Source: Lachnospiraceae bacterium UBA1753 (GTDB lineage Bacteria > Bacillota > Clostridia > Lachnospirales > Lachnospiraceae). From it: DNA of 14,305 nucleotides. This document shows positions 1 through 6,370 of the stretch, piece after piece. The stretch is taken from the NCBI GenBank assembly GCA_002317595.1, contig DCHL01000018.1:1-14305 (forward strand), read 5' to 3'. Under the pieces are notes generated by a model. It was not told the DNA's origin. It worked only from the letters and a program-made list of their open reading frames with translations, and did no database searches. A program made the translations under genes and the position numbers. The first letter of the stretch is position 1; each line of letters begins with the position of its first letter.

Positions 1-62
1 AAAAATCATCTTTTCTGTAAGCGAGACATCCTGGAATAAAGTAATGTCCGAATAATGGCGTA

Positions 63-99
63 ACATAATGTTCCCTACACCAGCCATCCTACATTATGT
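63..99. repeat. 9-bp inverted repeat downstream of the sce7726-like gene
   Basis: ACATAATGT (63-71) and ACATTATGT (91-99) are perfect reverse complements separated by 19 bases. The element lies just past the 3' end of the minus-strand gene at 133-768. Neither strand has a clean run of T after the stem, so it is a weak candidate for a terminator and may only be an AT-rich dyad. I see nothing else in positions 1-132. Confidence 0.4.
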
Positions 100-132
100 G
101 AAAAAATATGTGTACCTACGCATCGTAGACCA

Positions 133-768
133 TCAGCTGCTTTTCCTCCTCCGTTTCCTCGGTCGGCTGTGCGCCTCCCTGTATGCCTGAATTTCTGCAA
201 GTGCCTTCGCATAGTCGCGCTCGAATAGTTCCTCCATGCACTGGCGTTTCAGAAGTTCGCCGTCCACCCGCTCTGACAGGGTGTCCACCACAAATTTTTT
301 ACTCTTAGCAGCGTATTTCGGAAGTTCGTTCACTTCAAGTAAGTGGTTAAGTTCTGGGCGCCAGAGAAATCCCATCTGCCTGATGAGCTTGCGCCGCAGA
401 TCCGGCCTTGGACTGATGGCAGGTTCTTTGAGTACATAAAAATCAAGACCCTCACCAACCTGCTCAACGGTGATAATACCCCACCACTCTGGCACATGCT
501 CCTCAATGGAGTGCGCATGCTTCGTGCCCACAACCGCAAAGCACCTGTCGCAGTACCTGTTGTAATCTCCAATCTGCCGCTTAAGCCTGGCATAGGTGTC
601 CGCATCGCTCTTAATCTCGAATCCGTAGAGCATCTCCTCGGTAATCATCAGGACATCGGCCCGCGTCTTACCCATCTGCTTTTCCTCGAGTATGCGCATC
701 TTACCAAAACGCTCCTCAAGGAACTCAAACAGTGGCTCCCTTATATCCTTGTCATGCAGTTTTCCCAT
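133..768 (-). CDS. sce7726-like protein with a PD-(D/E)xK nuclease-type core
   Basis: A 211-residue soluble protein of unknown role. The opening (HDKDIREPLFEFL) and the core around residues 36-84 resemble the sce7726 family. The core reads ADVLMI, then GFEIKSD, then RQIGDYNRYCDRCFAVVGTKH. This gives the signature of a restriction-endonuclease-like fold: D38, E51-x-K53, and Q65 on the following helix. The fold assignment is by pattern only; nuclease activity is an inference. There is no signal peptide or membrane segment. The C-terminus is a very basic tail (RPRKRRRKSS), compatible with nucleic-acid contact. The ATG at 768 follows a G-rich stretch (GGCGGGGG) at good spacing. The gene is divergent from the M48 protease gene across a repeat-containing gap and has no obvious operon partner in the window. 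Family members often occur in accessory or defence-like contexts, but nothing here proves such a role. Confidence 0.7.
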   Translation of the reverse strand: MGKLHDKDIREPLFEFLEERFGKMRILEEKQMGKTRADVLMITEEMLYGFEIKSDADTYARLKRQIGDYNRYCDRCFAVVGTKHAHSIEEHVPEWWGIITVEQVGEGLDFYVLKEPAISPRPDLRRKLIRQMGFLWRPELNHLLEVNELPKYAAKSKKFVVDTLSERVDGELLKRQCMEELFERDYAKALAEIQAYREAHSRPRKRRRKSS

Positions 769-851
769 AGTACCCCCGCCTTAATTCCCAGACATTATTT
801 TTATAACAAAAAATAATAATCCCAGTTCGATATTTGTGATATTATTTATAA

Positions 852-955
852 GATTGTTCATTACTGAATTATCATAGGATAGTTCATTACCGAATTATCA
901 CAGGATTACTTATTACAGAATTATCACAGGATAGTTCAACACAGAATTAACACAG
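852..955. repeat. 26-bp direct repeat, four copies, in the divergent gap
   Basis: Four head-to-tail units of exactly 26 bp start at 852, 878, 904 and 930. Each has the form GAT-AGTTCATTAC-GAATTATCACAG, with a few substitutions. The array ends 34 bp before the ATG of the M48 gene and covers the likely promoter region between it and the sce7726-like gene. It could be a set of iterated protein-binding sites or simply slippage-derived. The rest of 769-989 is AT-rich with no further element I can support. Confidence 0.85.
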
Positions 956-989
956 AAAGATATTATCATAGATTGCCTGAGGGAATAAG

Positions 990-2267
990 ATGTCAGCAAG
1001 ATTTTTCATAATAATATATGCCGTTATCAACCTGCTCTACGAATTGTTCATGACCATGCTCTCCGACTTCCAACGCAGGAAGCCTCTGCCCGAGGAGGTT
1101 TCGGACATATACGAGCCCGAGCGCTACCAGACATACCTCGCCAGAGTGGCCGATTTCAAGCGCAGCGACATAGTCTTCAATGGACTCAACCTGATCATCG
1201 ACATCCTGCTCGTGCTCTCGCCGCTGTACCACTTCATCGAAGTCATCTGCCGCCGCAATCCCTACGCGATTCTGATTGTGACCTACATCATCATCTGGAT
1301 GGTGTCCACGGCTATCGGTACACTGCACAAGTATTACGAGACCTTTCACATTGAGGAAAAATATGGCCTCAACCACAAGGACCTGCATGAGTTCACCCGC
1401 GAACTGGTACTGACTGACGGACTTGAGCTGGTACTGATGATTGTCCTGTCCTTCTTCATTGTGTTCGTAAGCGAGAACCTAAGCACCTGGACCAGTGGCT
1501 TTTCCATCGGCTTTCTGAAGTCGCTCCTCCTCTGCGTGGGACTTGGCGTTGCAATTCTCGTCCTGCTCCAGTTCCTAAAGGGCATCTCTGTCCTGGTCAT
1601 GAAAATCCAGTACAGCATGACGCCACTTCCTGAGGGTGAGCTTCGCGATAAGATAAATGCGCTTCAGGCCTCAAGCCGGAAGAAGGTGCAGAAAATATAC
1701 GAGTACAACGAATCCAAAAAGAGCCCCAGGAAAAATGCATTCCTGCTTAAATTCCTATGGCTCCGCGAGTTCGGTATCGCTGATAATTTTTTGAACGAAA
1801 ACGATGAAGATGAACTGCTTGCAGTCCTCTCCCACGAAATCGGGCACCTCAAACACAAAAAGAACGTATGGGACTTCATCGGCTACGGCCTGTGGGTATT
1901 CTGGCTGATTCTAATCGCAGTCATGATTTCTCACCCTGGAATCATCCTTGCGATAAATGCCTGGACAAGAAATTCGTTTGACCTTTCTGTAAACAACTAT
2001 TATATTCTTATAATAATGTTTTCGGATATTGTTAAGCCGCTCCTGTTCATCCACAAGATATTCAGCACGCACAAGACTCGCATGGAAGAGTACGAGGCAG
2101 ACCGCGAAGCTGTTTCAAACGGGTTTGGAGAGGCACTTATCACAACCTTTAAGACACTCAGCTGCGATGAGCTCATAAATGTTAATCCTCATCCACTTAT
2201 TGAGTTTCTTGAGTATGACCATCCGGGAATGTACCGCCGAATCAAGGCGATACGCGATTTAGAATAA
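990..2267 (+). CDS. M48-family (Ste24/CAAX protease-like) integral membrane metalloprotease
   Basis: A 425-residue zinc protease of the M48 family, close in architecture to Ste24 CAAX prenyl endopeptidases. The zinc-binding helix is HEIGH (H282, E283, H286). The third ligand is probably E367 in MEEYEADREA, matching the ExxAD signature of the family. An N-terminal helical region carries the Ste24-type sequence FHIEEKYGLNH near residue 120. Hydrophobic segments occur near residues 5-22, 60-85, 90-112, 150-168, 180-200, 295-318 and 340-360, so it is polytopic. The length agrees with Ste24-like proteins. The start ATG is preceded by GAGGGA (979-984) at 5 nt spacing. It is the first gene of a two-gene unit; the acyltransferase begins 28 nt after its stop. 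Bacterial members are thought to degrade or process membrane proteins; the substrate is unknown here. The family call is firm, the Ste24 role is by analogy. Confidence 0.9.
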   Translation: MSARFFIIIYAVINLLYELFMTMLSDFQRRKPLPEEVSDIYEPERYQTYLARVADFKRSDIVFNGLNLIIDILLVLSPLYHFIEVICRRNPYAILIVTYIIIWMVSTAIGTLHKYYETFHIEEKYGLNHKDLHEFTRELVLTDGLELVLMIVLSFFIVFVSENLSTWTSGFSIGFLKSLLLCVGLGVAILVLLQFLKGISVLVMKIQYSMTPLPEGELRDKINALQASSRKKVQKIYEYNESKKSPRKNAFLLKFLWLREFGIADNFLNENDEDELLAVLSHEIGHLKHKKNVWDFIGYGLWVFWLILIAVMISHPGIILAINAWTRNSFDLSVNNYYILIIMFSDIVKPLLFIHKIFSTHKTRMEEYEADREAVSNGFGEALITTFKTLSCDELINVNPHPLIEFLEYDHPGMYRRIKAIRDLE

Positions 2268-2295
2268 TTATTGTTCATTCATACGTACAAAAAAT

Positions 2296-3327
2296 ATGAC
2301 AAATACATCAGAATTTCACAAAAGAATAGATTGGATTGATATGGCCAAGGGCTACGGCATGCTATTAGTCATCCTCGGGCATGTCGGTTGTGGCCCACTG
2401 GAGAAATGGATCTACAGCTTTCATCTGCCGCTTTTCTTCTTCCTGTCAGGACTTGTCTTCCATTCAAACATTGGATTCCTCGACTTTTTGAAGAAGCGTG
2501 TCAAGGGTATATTAATACCCTATTTCTGTCTCGGAATGACCGTTGTGCTGTTTGAAGTTTTCTTCAACTTCTTTACGCAGCAACAGCCCATTGTCGAACC
2601 TTTCCTTAATAAGACACGGGATCTGATTGTGCAGATCCGATGCTGGGATTTATGGTACTTAGCAACGCTGTTTTGTGCAGAGATCATTTTCTATATCATA
2701 GTAAAAATTGGAAAGTCTACCCCTAAGATTGGTCTCATCACTATAGTCATCACTGCCATTGGCTTCATCTACTACGGATGCGGCGGTCAGGGGCTTATAT
2801 GGAATATGGATGTGGTCTTCTTCGCTCTGTTCTTCCTTTTTGCAGGACTTGTCTGCCAGCGAACCTTCGGAAGCCGCATACTTGACTACCTTGATAAATC
2901 CCGTACTGCCGAGATACTGATATTCTTGGCATGCTGGACTGTTAATATCGGTCTGATGTATGCCAACTGGAAGTTGACAGGCCAGCAGTTTGAGATGTAT
3001 ATGGGTACCTACGGAAACCCTCTGCTCTCCTTCCCCGCTGCCATCGCAGGAACCTGGGGCATTATCATCCTCGCCAAATGGACAGACTTCAGATTCATCC
3101 GCTACATCGGTGTCCACTCGCTCATCTACTTTGCATGGCATCAGACAATCATTATGCCGCTGATTGAAACATTCTTAGGATTATTTGGAGTTCATACAGA
3201 CGAGACAACCGGACTCTTCCTGACACCTGGACCATGGATTTTCCAGTATGTAATGATACTGATTATTCTTACCGCAATAAGTCAGATATTGTCAGTCACT
3301 CCGCTCAAGTTCATGATAGGAAAGTAA
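2296..3327 (+). CDS. Acyltransferase family 3 (O-acyltransferase) membrane protein
   Basis: A 343-residue polytopic membrane protein of the acyltransferase-3 family, which transfers acyl groups (often acetyl) to sugars or other envelope molecules. The N-terminus RIDWIDMAKGYGMLLVILGH, with H29 in the first membrane helix, is the hallmark of the family. Further family-like features are LWYLATLF near residue 120 and H282 in YFAWHQTII. About ten hydrophobic segments fill the protein and no extra domain is present. The start at 2296 keeps the conserved RIDWID; the next ATG at 2341 would remove it. No good ribosome binding site precedes 2296 (the upstream is A-rich), so translation may depend on coupling to the M48 gene 28 nt upstream. 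A strong terminator begins 4 nt after the stop. The acceptor molecule cannot be inferred. Confidence 0.9.
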   Translation: MTNTSEFHKRIDWIDMAKGYGMLLVILGHVGCGPLEKWIYSFHLPLFFFLSGLVFHSNIGFLDFLKKRVKGILIPYFCLGMTVVLFEVFFNFFTQQQPIVEPFLNKTRDLIVQIRCWDLWYLATLFCAEIIFYIIVKIGKSTPKIGLITIVITAIGFIYYGCGGQGLIWNMDVVFFALFFLFAGLVCQRTFGSRILDYLDKSRTAEILIFLACWTVNIGLMYANWKLTGQQFEMYMGTYGNPLLSFPAAIAGTWGIIILAKWTDFRFIRYIGVHSLIYFAWHQTIIMPLIETFLGLFGVHTDETTGLFLTPGPWIFQYVMILIILTAISQILSVTPLKFMIGK

Positions 3328-3330
3328 GTG

Positions 3331-3359
3331 CAGCGCGCCCTCGCGGCGCGCTGTTTTTT
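3331..3359 (+). terminator. Strong intrinsic terminator after the acyltransferase gene
   Basis: CAGCGCGCC (3331-3339) pairs perfectly with GGCGCGCTG (3345-3353) around a 5-base loop. Six T follow (3354-3359). The position directly after the stop of the acyltransferase gene makes this the end of the M48/acyltransferase transcript. Confidence 0.93.
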
Positions 3360-3405
3360 GCGCAGCTCTGTGGTACGTCGTTTTGCGCAGCTCTGTGGTA
3401 CGTTG
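3356..3405. repeat. 25-bp tandem duplication starting in the terminator T-tract
   Basis: Two adjacent 25-bp copies (3356-3380 and 3381-3405) differ at a single base. Each contains GCGCAGCTCTGTGGTACGT. The first copy begins inside the T-run of the preceding terminator, so part of the 3' end of the operon has been duplicated. Confidence 0.85.
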
Positions 3406-3589
3406 TTGTATGTATGGCTCTCAGAAAGAGAAACGGGTGTGTTTTCTTCTTTGCTTTTGAGTTATGTCAACCATTTTTATTCTAAGCACCTGTTCCTAAC
3501 ATTATGTCAACCTATCATTCCTATCATCACTCATATATCAAGTTATTACAGGCTCCCCAAATCACATATTGAAGTTATGTAAACATATT

Positions 3590-3636
3590 GTATTGGCTAT
3601 ATCAGTGTTTATAGTGTAAGCCAATACGGCTTTTTT
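3590..3636 (+). terminator. Candidate hairpin with T-run and an alternative pairing
   Basis: GTATTGGCT (3590-3598) and AGCCAATAC (3619-3627) are perfect complements with a 20-base loop. The same AAGCC (3618-3622) can instead pair with GGCTT (3628-3632), directly ahead of a run of T ending at 3636. The two stems exclude each other, which resembles an antiterminator/terminator pair. No plus-strand gene follows until 9720, so a regulatory role for a downstream gene is unlikely. A short RNA or a remnant are the alternatives. Confidence 0.35.
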
Positions 3637-3642
3637 CTATTC

Positions 3643-3985
3643 TGTATAGGCTTAGTATGCTTTTTCCTAAATAGCCACTATTTCAACTTAATTCCAACTA
3701 TAGGCTACTTCCCGTTTTCCTTATTTAGCCTATATTCGCCAGAAACCGCAATTGATTAACTGTATAGGCGCACATCATTTTTAAGCAAGAAGCCTATACA
3801 ATTCCAAAATTTGTTGTATAGGCTTCTTCGTTCTTTCCCCACCTAGCCTATACTCCTCCCAAAACTCTCTTCCTCCCTCATTAGTGGCTTCCTCGCTCTT
3901 TCCCTATCAAGCCTATACACCTCCCCAAAACTCTCTTCCTCCCTCATTAGTGGCTTCCTCGCTCTTTCCCCGTCAAGCCTATACT
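3643..3985. repeat. TGTATAGGCT motif array in alternating orientation
   Basis: The heptamer TATAGGC or its complement GCCTATA occurs nine times in this stretch. Forward copies start at 3645, 3699, 3763 and 3817. Reverse copies lie in AGCCTATA starting at 3727, 3791, 3845, 3910 and 3976. From 3699 to 3845 the orientation alternates, with steps of 28, 36, 28, 26 and 28 bp. Neighbouring copies can pair: TGTATAGGC (3761-3769) with GCCTATACA (3792-3800), and a perfect 15-bp arm at 3787-3801 with 3814-3828. Confidence 0.75.
3787..3828. repeat. Perfect 15-bp inverted repeat
   Basis: AAGAAGCCTATACAA (3787-3801) and TTGTATAGGCTTCTT (3814-3828) are exact complements with a 12-base loop. It is the longest dyad in the window. 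It has no T-run suited to termination on either strand. It belongs to the TATAGGC array and shares its left arm with a competing 9-bp stem. Confidence 0.85.
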
Positions 3986-4040
3986 CCTCCAAAAACTCAC
4001 TTTCCTCTCATTAGTGGCTTCCTCGCTCTTTCCCCGTCAA
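3821..4040. repeat. About 65-bp tandem repeat, roughly three and a third copies
   Basis: Units start at 3846, 3911 and 3977 (steps of 65 and 66 bp) and the next boundary is at 4041. Each runs AGCCTATAC, then a C/T-rich core (CTCTCTTCCTCCCTCATTAG), then TGGCTTCCTCGCTCTTTCCC. A partial copy precedes at 3821-3845. The plus strand is strongly pyrimidine-rich, so a minus-strand transcript would be purine-rich. Open frames inside it are products of the repetition. Confidence 0.88.
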
Positions 4041-4044
4041 GCCT

Positions 4045-4078
4045 AAAAAGGCCTCGCTCCAAGGAAAGGAACGAGGCC
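4045..4078 (-). terminator. Intrinsic terminator of the minus-strand trio
   Basis: On the plus strand, GGCCTCGCTCC (4050-4060) faces GGAACGAGGCC (4068-4078): an 11-bp stem with one imperfect pair and a 7-base loop. On the minus strand the stem is followed by five T (complement of A at 4045-4049). It lies about 150 bp past the stop of the DUF6320-type gene, so the 44-bp repeats between them should be part of the transcript. Confidence 0.85.
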
Positions 4079-4147
4079 CAAAACTCACTATGAACAACCA
4101 CACCAGGCACTCAAATCAACTCTGTGTGCAGGTTACGCCTATAAAAT

Positions 4148-4267
4148 TGCAGGCGCTTGTGTATCTCTGTCACCATACTCTGCCTTAAAAATGCAGGTGC
4201 TTGTGTATCTCAGTCATCATACTCTGCCTTAAAAATGCAGGCGCTTGTGTATCTCAGTCACCATGCT
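4148..4267 (-). repeat. 44-bp tandem repeat that includes the 3' end and stop of the DUF6320-type gene
   Basis: Units start at 4148, 4192 and 4236 with an exact 44-bp period; the third is partial. On the minus strand each unit is 36 bp of the gene's last codons, plus GGCAGAGT as linker. The in-gene copy encodes MVTEIHKRLHF and its stop (4229-4264). The next copy downstream encodes MMTEIHKHLHF and a stop (4185-4220). The last copy encodes MVTEIHKRLQF and reads on to a stop at 4111. The repeat therefore carries start-codon-led copies of the C-terminal peptide. Confidence 0.88.
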
Positions 4268-4888
4268 GCGGCCTTTGAAAACGGCCATGCCGATGAAGGA
4301 AATAAGCGTGATGATAAGGCAGATGCTCCAGGGAAGAAGGATGTCCCCAGGCACCACAACCTGAATGACATAGGTGACAGCTCCCACTAGGATATTGACC
4401 AGCAGATACACCATCGCATTCTCGGATTTATCAGCAAGACACATCACAAAGTTAAAGAACAGCACTGCACTTATGGAGATTGGTGCAATATAGTGGAAAC
4501 AGATTCCCCAGAAACCGAAATACCAGGAAGTCACAATCAGAAGGACAAGGCATCCAAAGGTCGTGAGGGTAACAAGACGCACCGGCGTAACCCTTCCCCT
4601 TATGACACTCCTCAAAAAGAGCTCGAAGGCAAGGGCCCACAGCACTACTGCCACGCTCCAGTGGAAACGAGATGTCTTGACCACGAAGAAATCGACTACT
4701 ACACAGATGACAATGGCTGACAGCACAACGAAGAGCTGCAGCTTATATAACAATGCCAGTTTTCTAAGTCTCTCAGTAATTACGGGCCATATTCCAGGAG
4801 TCTCCTTACCCATCAGGGCATTTTGGCACAGAGGACAGATTCTCGTGTGACCTCCAACCGATATATCACAGCTTAAACATCTTTTCAT
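4229..4888 (-). CDS. DUF6320-type membrane protein with N-terminal zinc ribbon
   Basis: A 219-residue protein. It opens with a short zinc-ribbon (C4-x2-C7, C18-x2-C21 in MKRCLSCDISVGGH and RICPLCQNAL) and is followed by about six hydrophobic helices. This matches what I know as DUF6320 proteins of Lachnospiraceae; no biochemical function is established. I choose the ATG at 4888 because AGGGTGG sits 6 nt upstream and the protein then starts at the zinc ribbon. An in-frame start at 4972 would add 28 residues read from hairpin-rich non-coding DNA. The last 11 codons and the stop lie in a 44-bp tandem repeat that continues downstream. It is the last gene of the trio with the acyltransferase and the hydrolase, but 222 bp of repeat-containing spacer separates it from the acyltransferase stop. 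The ribbon may bind metal or a partner at the cytoplasmic face. Confidence 0.8.
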   Translation of the reverse strand: MKRCLSCDISVGGHTRICPLCQNALMGKETPGIWPVITERLRKLALLYKLQLFVVLSAIVICVVVDFFVVKTSRFHWSVAVVLWALAFELFLRSVIRGRVTPVRLVTLTTFGCLVLLIVTSWYFGFWGICFHYIAPISISAVLFFNFVMCLADKSENAMVYLLVNILVGAVTYVIQVVVPGDILLPWSICLIITLISFIGMAVFKGRSMVTEIHKRLHF

Positions 4889-4904
4889 AACAAACCACCC
4901 TGTA

Positions 4905-4927
4905 AAGCGGACATTCGCAATCCGCTT
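4905..4927 (-). promoter_or_regulatory. Hairpin just upstream of the DUF6320-type ribosome binding site
   Basis: AAGCGGA (4905-4911) and TCCGCTT (4921-4927) are perfect complements with a 9-base loop, ending a few bases before the AGGGTGG site. A second small stem (GCTGC TTC GCAGC) lies near 4950-4962. They could shield or expose the translation start of the last gene of the trio; this is an inference from position alone. Confidence 0.35.
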
Positions 4928-5010
4928 CGCTTCTTGCTCATGAACGCAGGCTGCTTCGCAGCTTGTCTGCATTCAAACATCTTTTCTCGCATTTCTATAT
5001 AGAACTACAC

Positions 5011-5114
5011 ATGAACGTGCAGGACCACACATGAACGTGCAGGACCACACAGGAACGCGCAGGACCGCGCAGCTCTACACAGGCGCAGCTCTGCTCAGGA
5101 CCGCGCGGCTCTAC
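5011..5114. repeat. 20-bp tandem repeats and a 19-bp repeat carrying the acyltransferase stop codon
   Basis: Two identical 20-bp units (ATGAACGTGCAGGACCACAC) at 5011-5030 and 5031-5050 are followed by a diverged third unit at 5051-5070. Overlapping it, CAGGACCGCGC-R-GCTCTAC occurs at 5060-5078 and again at 5096-5114. The second copy contains the acyltransferase stop codon (complement of CTA, 5111-5113), and the first carries the same triplet at 5075-5077. The array fills most of the spacer between the acyltransferase and DUF6320-type genes. Confidence 0.82.
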
Positions 5115-6370
5115 TCCAGCACTTCAGAAGCATACAGCTTCACCTCAATATCATCGCCCCTCAAGAACTGGACGAAAGTCCTGAGTACGCTCGTGTTAGA
5201 GTATGCTGATGACACACCAAGCACCATGTCCTTATCATAGCTCATCATAGTCATGAACATACTGCCAGTACTGCAGTATGCGCTATACCCTTCGATGTAG
5301 GGTTCCATCATCTCTGGCACTCGCATCACTCCAAGATTTGAGAGTACTGCCGTAACAGACTTCTCCTCAAGCTTTGTAAAATAGCGAACAACCGGCTGCT
5401 TGATGAAGAGCGGCGCAACCCTGGCAACAATAATCTGCTCAAGGCCCGCGTAATTATTCATCTGCTGTTTTATTTTTTCAGGCTCCAGCGCATCCTTCAT
5501 TCTCCTGTCAAATTCAAGGATAAGGTCAGATAGTTCTTCCTCGCCTGTAAAGGTGTACTTCACATCCACGTTGTTGAAAAAATTTCTTGTTGTAGCGGAT
5601 GGAAAATAATTTCGTAAATTAACTGGCATCGATATTGTGATGGGCTTCTTGCGCATCCGCGCCGGCATATCCTGATAGAAGGCCGCCATAAGAAGCGCCC
5701 CCATATAGCTGGTAGGCCCAACCTTATACTCCTTTGCCTTCGCCTTAACCGCTGCCATATCAAGATGGAGTTCAAAGAATCTGAGCTGGTTATAAGGAAG
5801 CTTGGCACTCTGTGGATGGTATGCCTTGTCCCTAAATAATTTTTTCGCAGGAACACACTTCTCATCACAGTAATGGCTGAAGCTGTCACGCTCCCTGTCA
5901 TCGGCAGATGACTGGCTGCCAAGCGTGATACCTTTCAGCTCCTCATGGTGCATCAGTTTCAGATAATTGAGAACCAGGATGTGGAGGAAATCAAGCGCAC
6001 CGGTTCCGTCACTGATTGCATGAAAAAGTTCAAGATTGATACGCTTCCCATAGTAGGTGACCTGATAGTGGAGAATTCCCTTATAGTCAGGGCCATAGAG
6101 AAGCGGACAGGGTCTCTCATTCTCCTCATGAACCAGAGCTCGGGCACTGGTAGATTCCATATAATGCCAGAAAAATCCACGCCTTATCCTGATCTGGAAC
6201 TGAGGCCGGAGCTTCACAGTTCTGTCGAGAGCCTCCTGCAGACGGACGGGGTTAATCTCCTCCGTCAGGGTACAGCTCACTCGCAAGGTTCTTGTGTCAC
6301 GCTTATTTCTCGTGGCGAGAAAGACCTTGGCCACATTATCAAGTTTGTACCAGTTGTTTACGTTGCTCAA
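5111..6370 (-). CDS. Condensation/alcohol-acetyltransferase-like acyltransferase (HxxxDG)
   Basis: A 419-residue soluble protein of the chloramphenicol-acetyltransferase-like fold, resembling alcohol acetyltransferases and NRPS condensation domains. The catalytic signature is H117-A-I-S-D121-G122 within ELFHAISDGTGALDFL. An N-terminal half of about 200 residues and a C-terminal half containing MPVNLRNYFPSATTRNFF fit the two-lobed fold. The enzyme should transfer an acyl group from a CoA-type or carrier donor to an alcohol or amine; donor and acceptor are unknown. The start is TTG at 6370. No in-frame ATG is available before a stop, and GAGGTG lies 5 nt upstream. The TTG overlaps the TGA stop of the hydrolase gene (TTGA), so the two are translationally coupled. 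The stop codon lies in a repeated 19-bp unit. Confidence 0.82.
   Translation of the reverse strand: MSNVNNWYKLDNVAKVFLATRNKRDTRTLRVSCTLTEEINPVRLQEALDRTVKLRPQFQIRIRRGFFWHYMESTSARALVHEENERPCPLLYGPDYKGILHYQVTYYGKRINLELFHAISDGTGALDFLHILVLNYLKLMHHEELKGITLGSQSSADDRERDSFSHYCDEKCVPAKKLFRDKAYHPQSAKLPYNQLRFFELHLDMAAVKAKAKEYKVGPTSYMGALLMAAFYQDMPARMRKKPITISMPVNLRNYFPSATTRNFFNNVDVKYTFTGEEELSDLILEFDRRMKDALEPEKIKQQMNNYAGLEQIIVARVAPLFIKQPVVRYFTKLEEKSVTAVLSNLGVMRVPEMMEPYIEGYSAYCSTGSMFMTMMSYDKDMVLGVSSAYSNTSVLRTFVQFLRGDDIEVKLYASEVLE

Larger units (their letters stand above)
3406..4044. other. Gene-free AT-rich stretch with hairpins and repeats
   Basis: No convincing coding region lies here on either strand; the short open frames are low-complexity and fall within repeats. 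The motif TTATGTCAACC occurs at 3462-3472 and 3502-3512, with a degenerate copy near 3574. From 3643 to 3985 the motif TGTATAGGCT, or its complement, recurs about nine times, and a 65-bp tandem repeat fills 3821-4040. The stretch separates the plus-strand M48/acyltransferase unit from the minus-strand trio, so both neighbours point their 3' ends into it. Confidence 0.6.

Noticed and set aside
993..1388. 131-codon frame antisense to the M48 protease gene
   Set aside because: It mirrors a well-supported membrane protease and has no family features or ribosome binding site.
3356..4050. Insertion sequence or other mobile element in the gene-free stretch
   Set aside because: No transposase fragment, flanking target duplication or paired terminal repeats could be found; only local repeats are visible.
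3884..4093. Open frame of 69 codons on the plus strand
   Set aside because: It is produced by the 65-bp pyrimidine-rich repeat; the protein is itself repetitive, has no ribosome binding site and ends inside the minus-strand terminator.
3821..4267. Possible CRISPR array, from regularly repeated units
   Set aside because: The units are contiguous tandem copies without unique spacers, and no cas gene is present.
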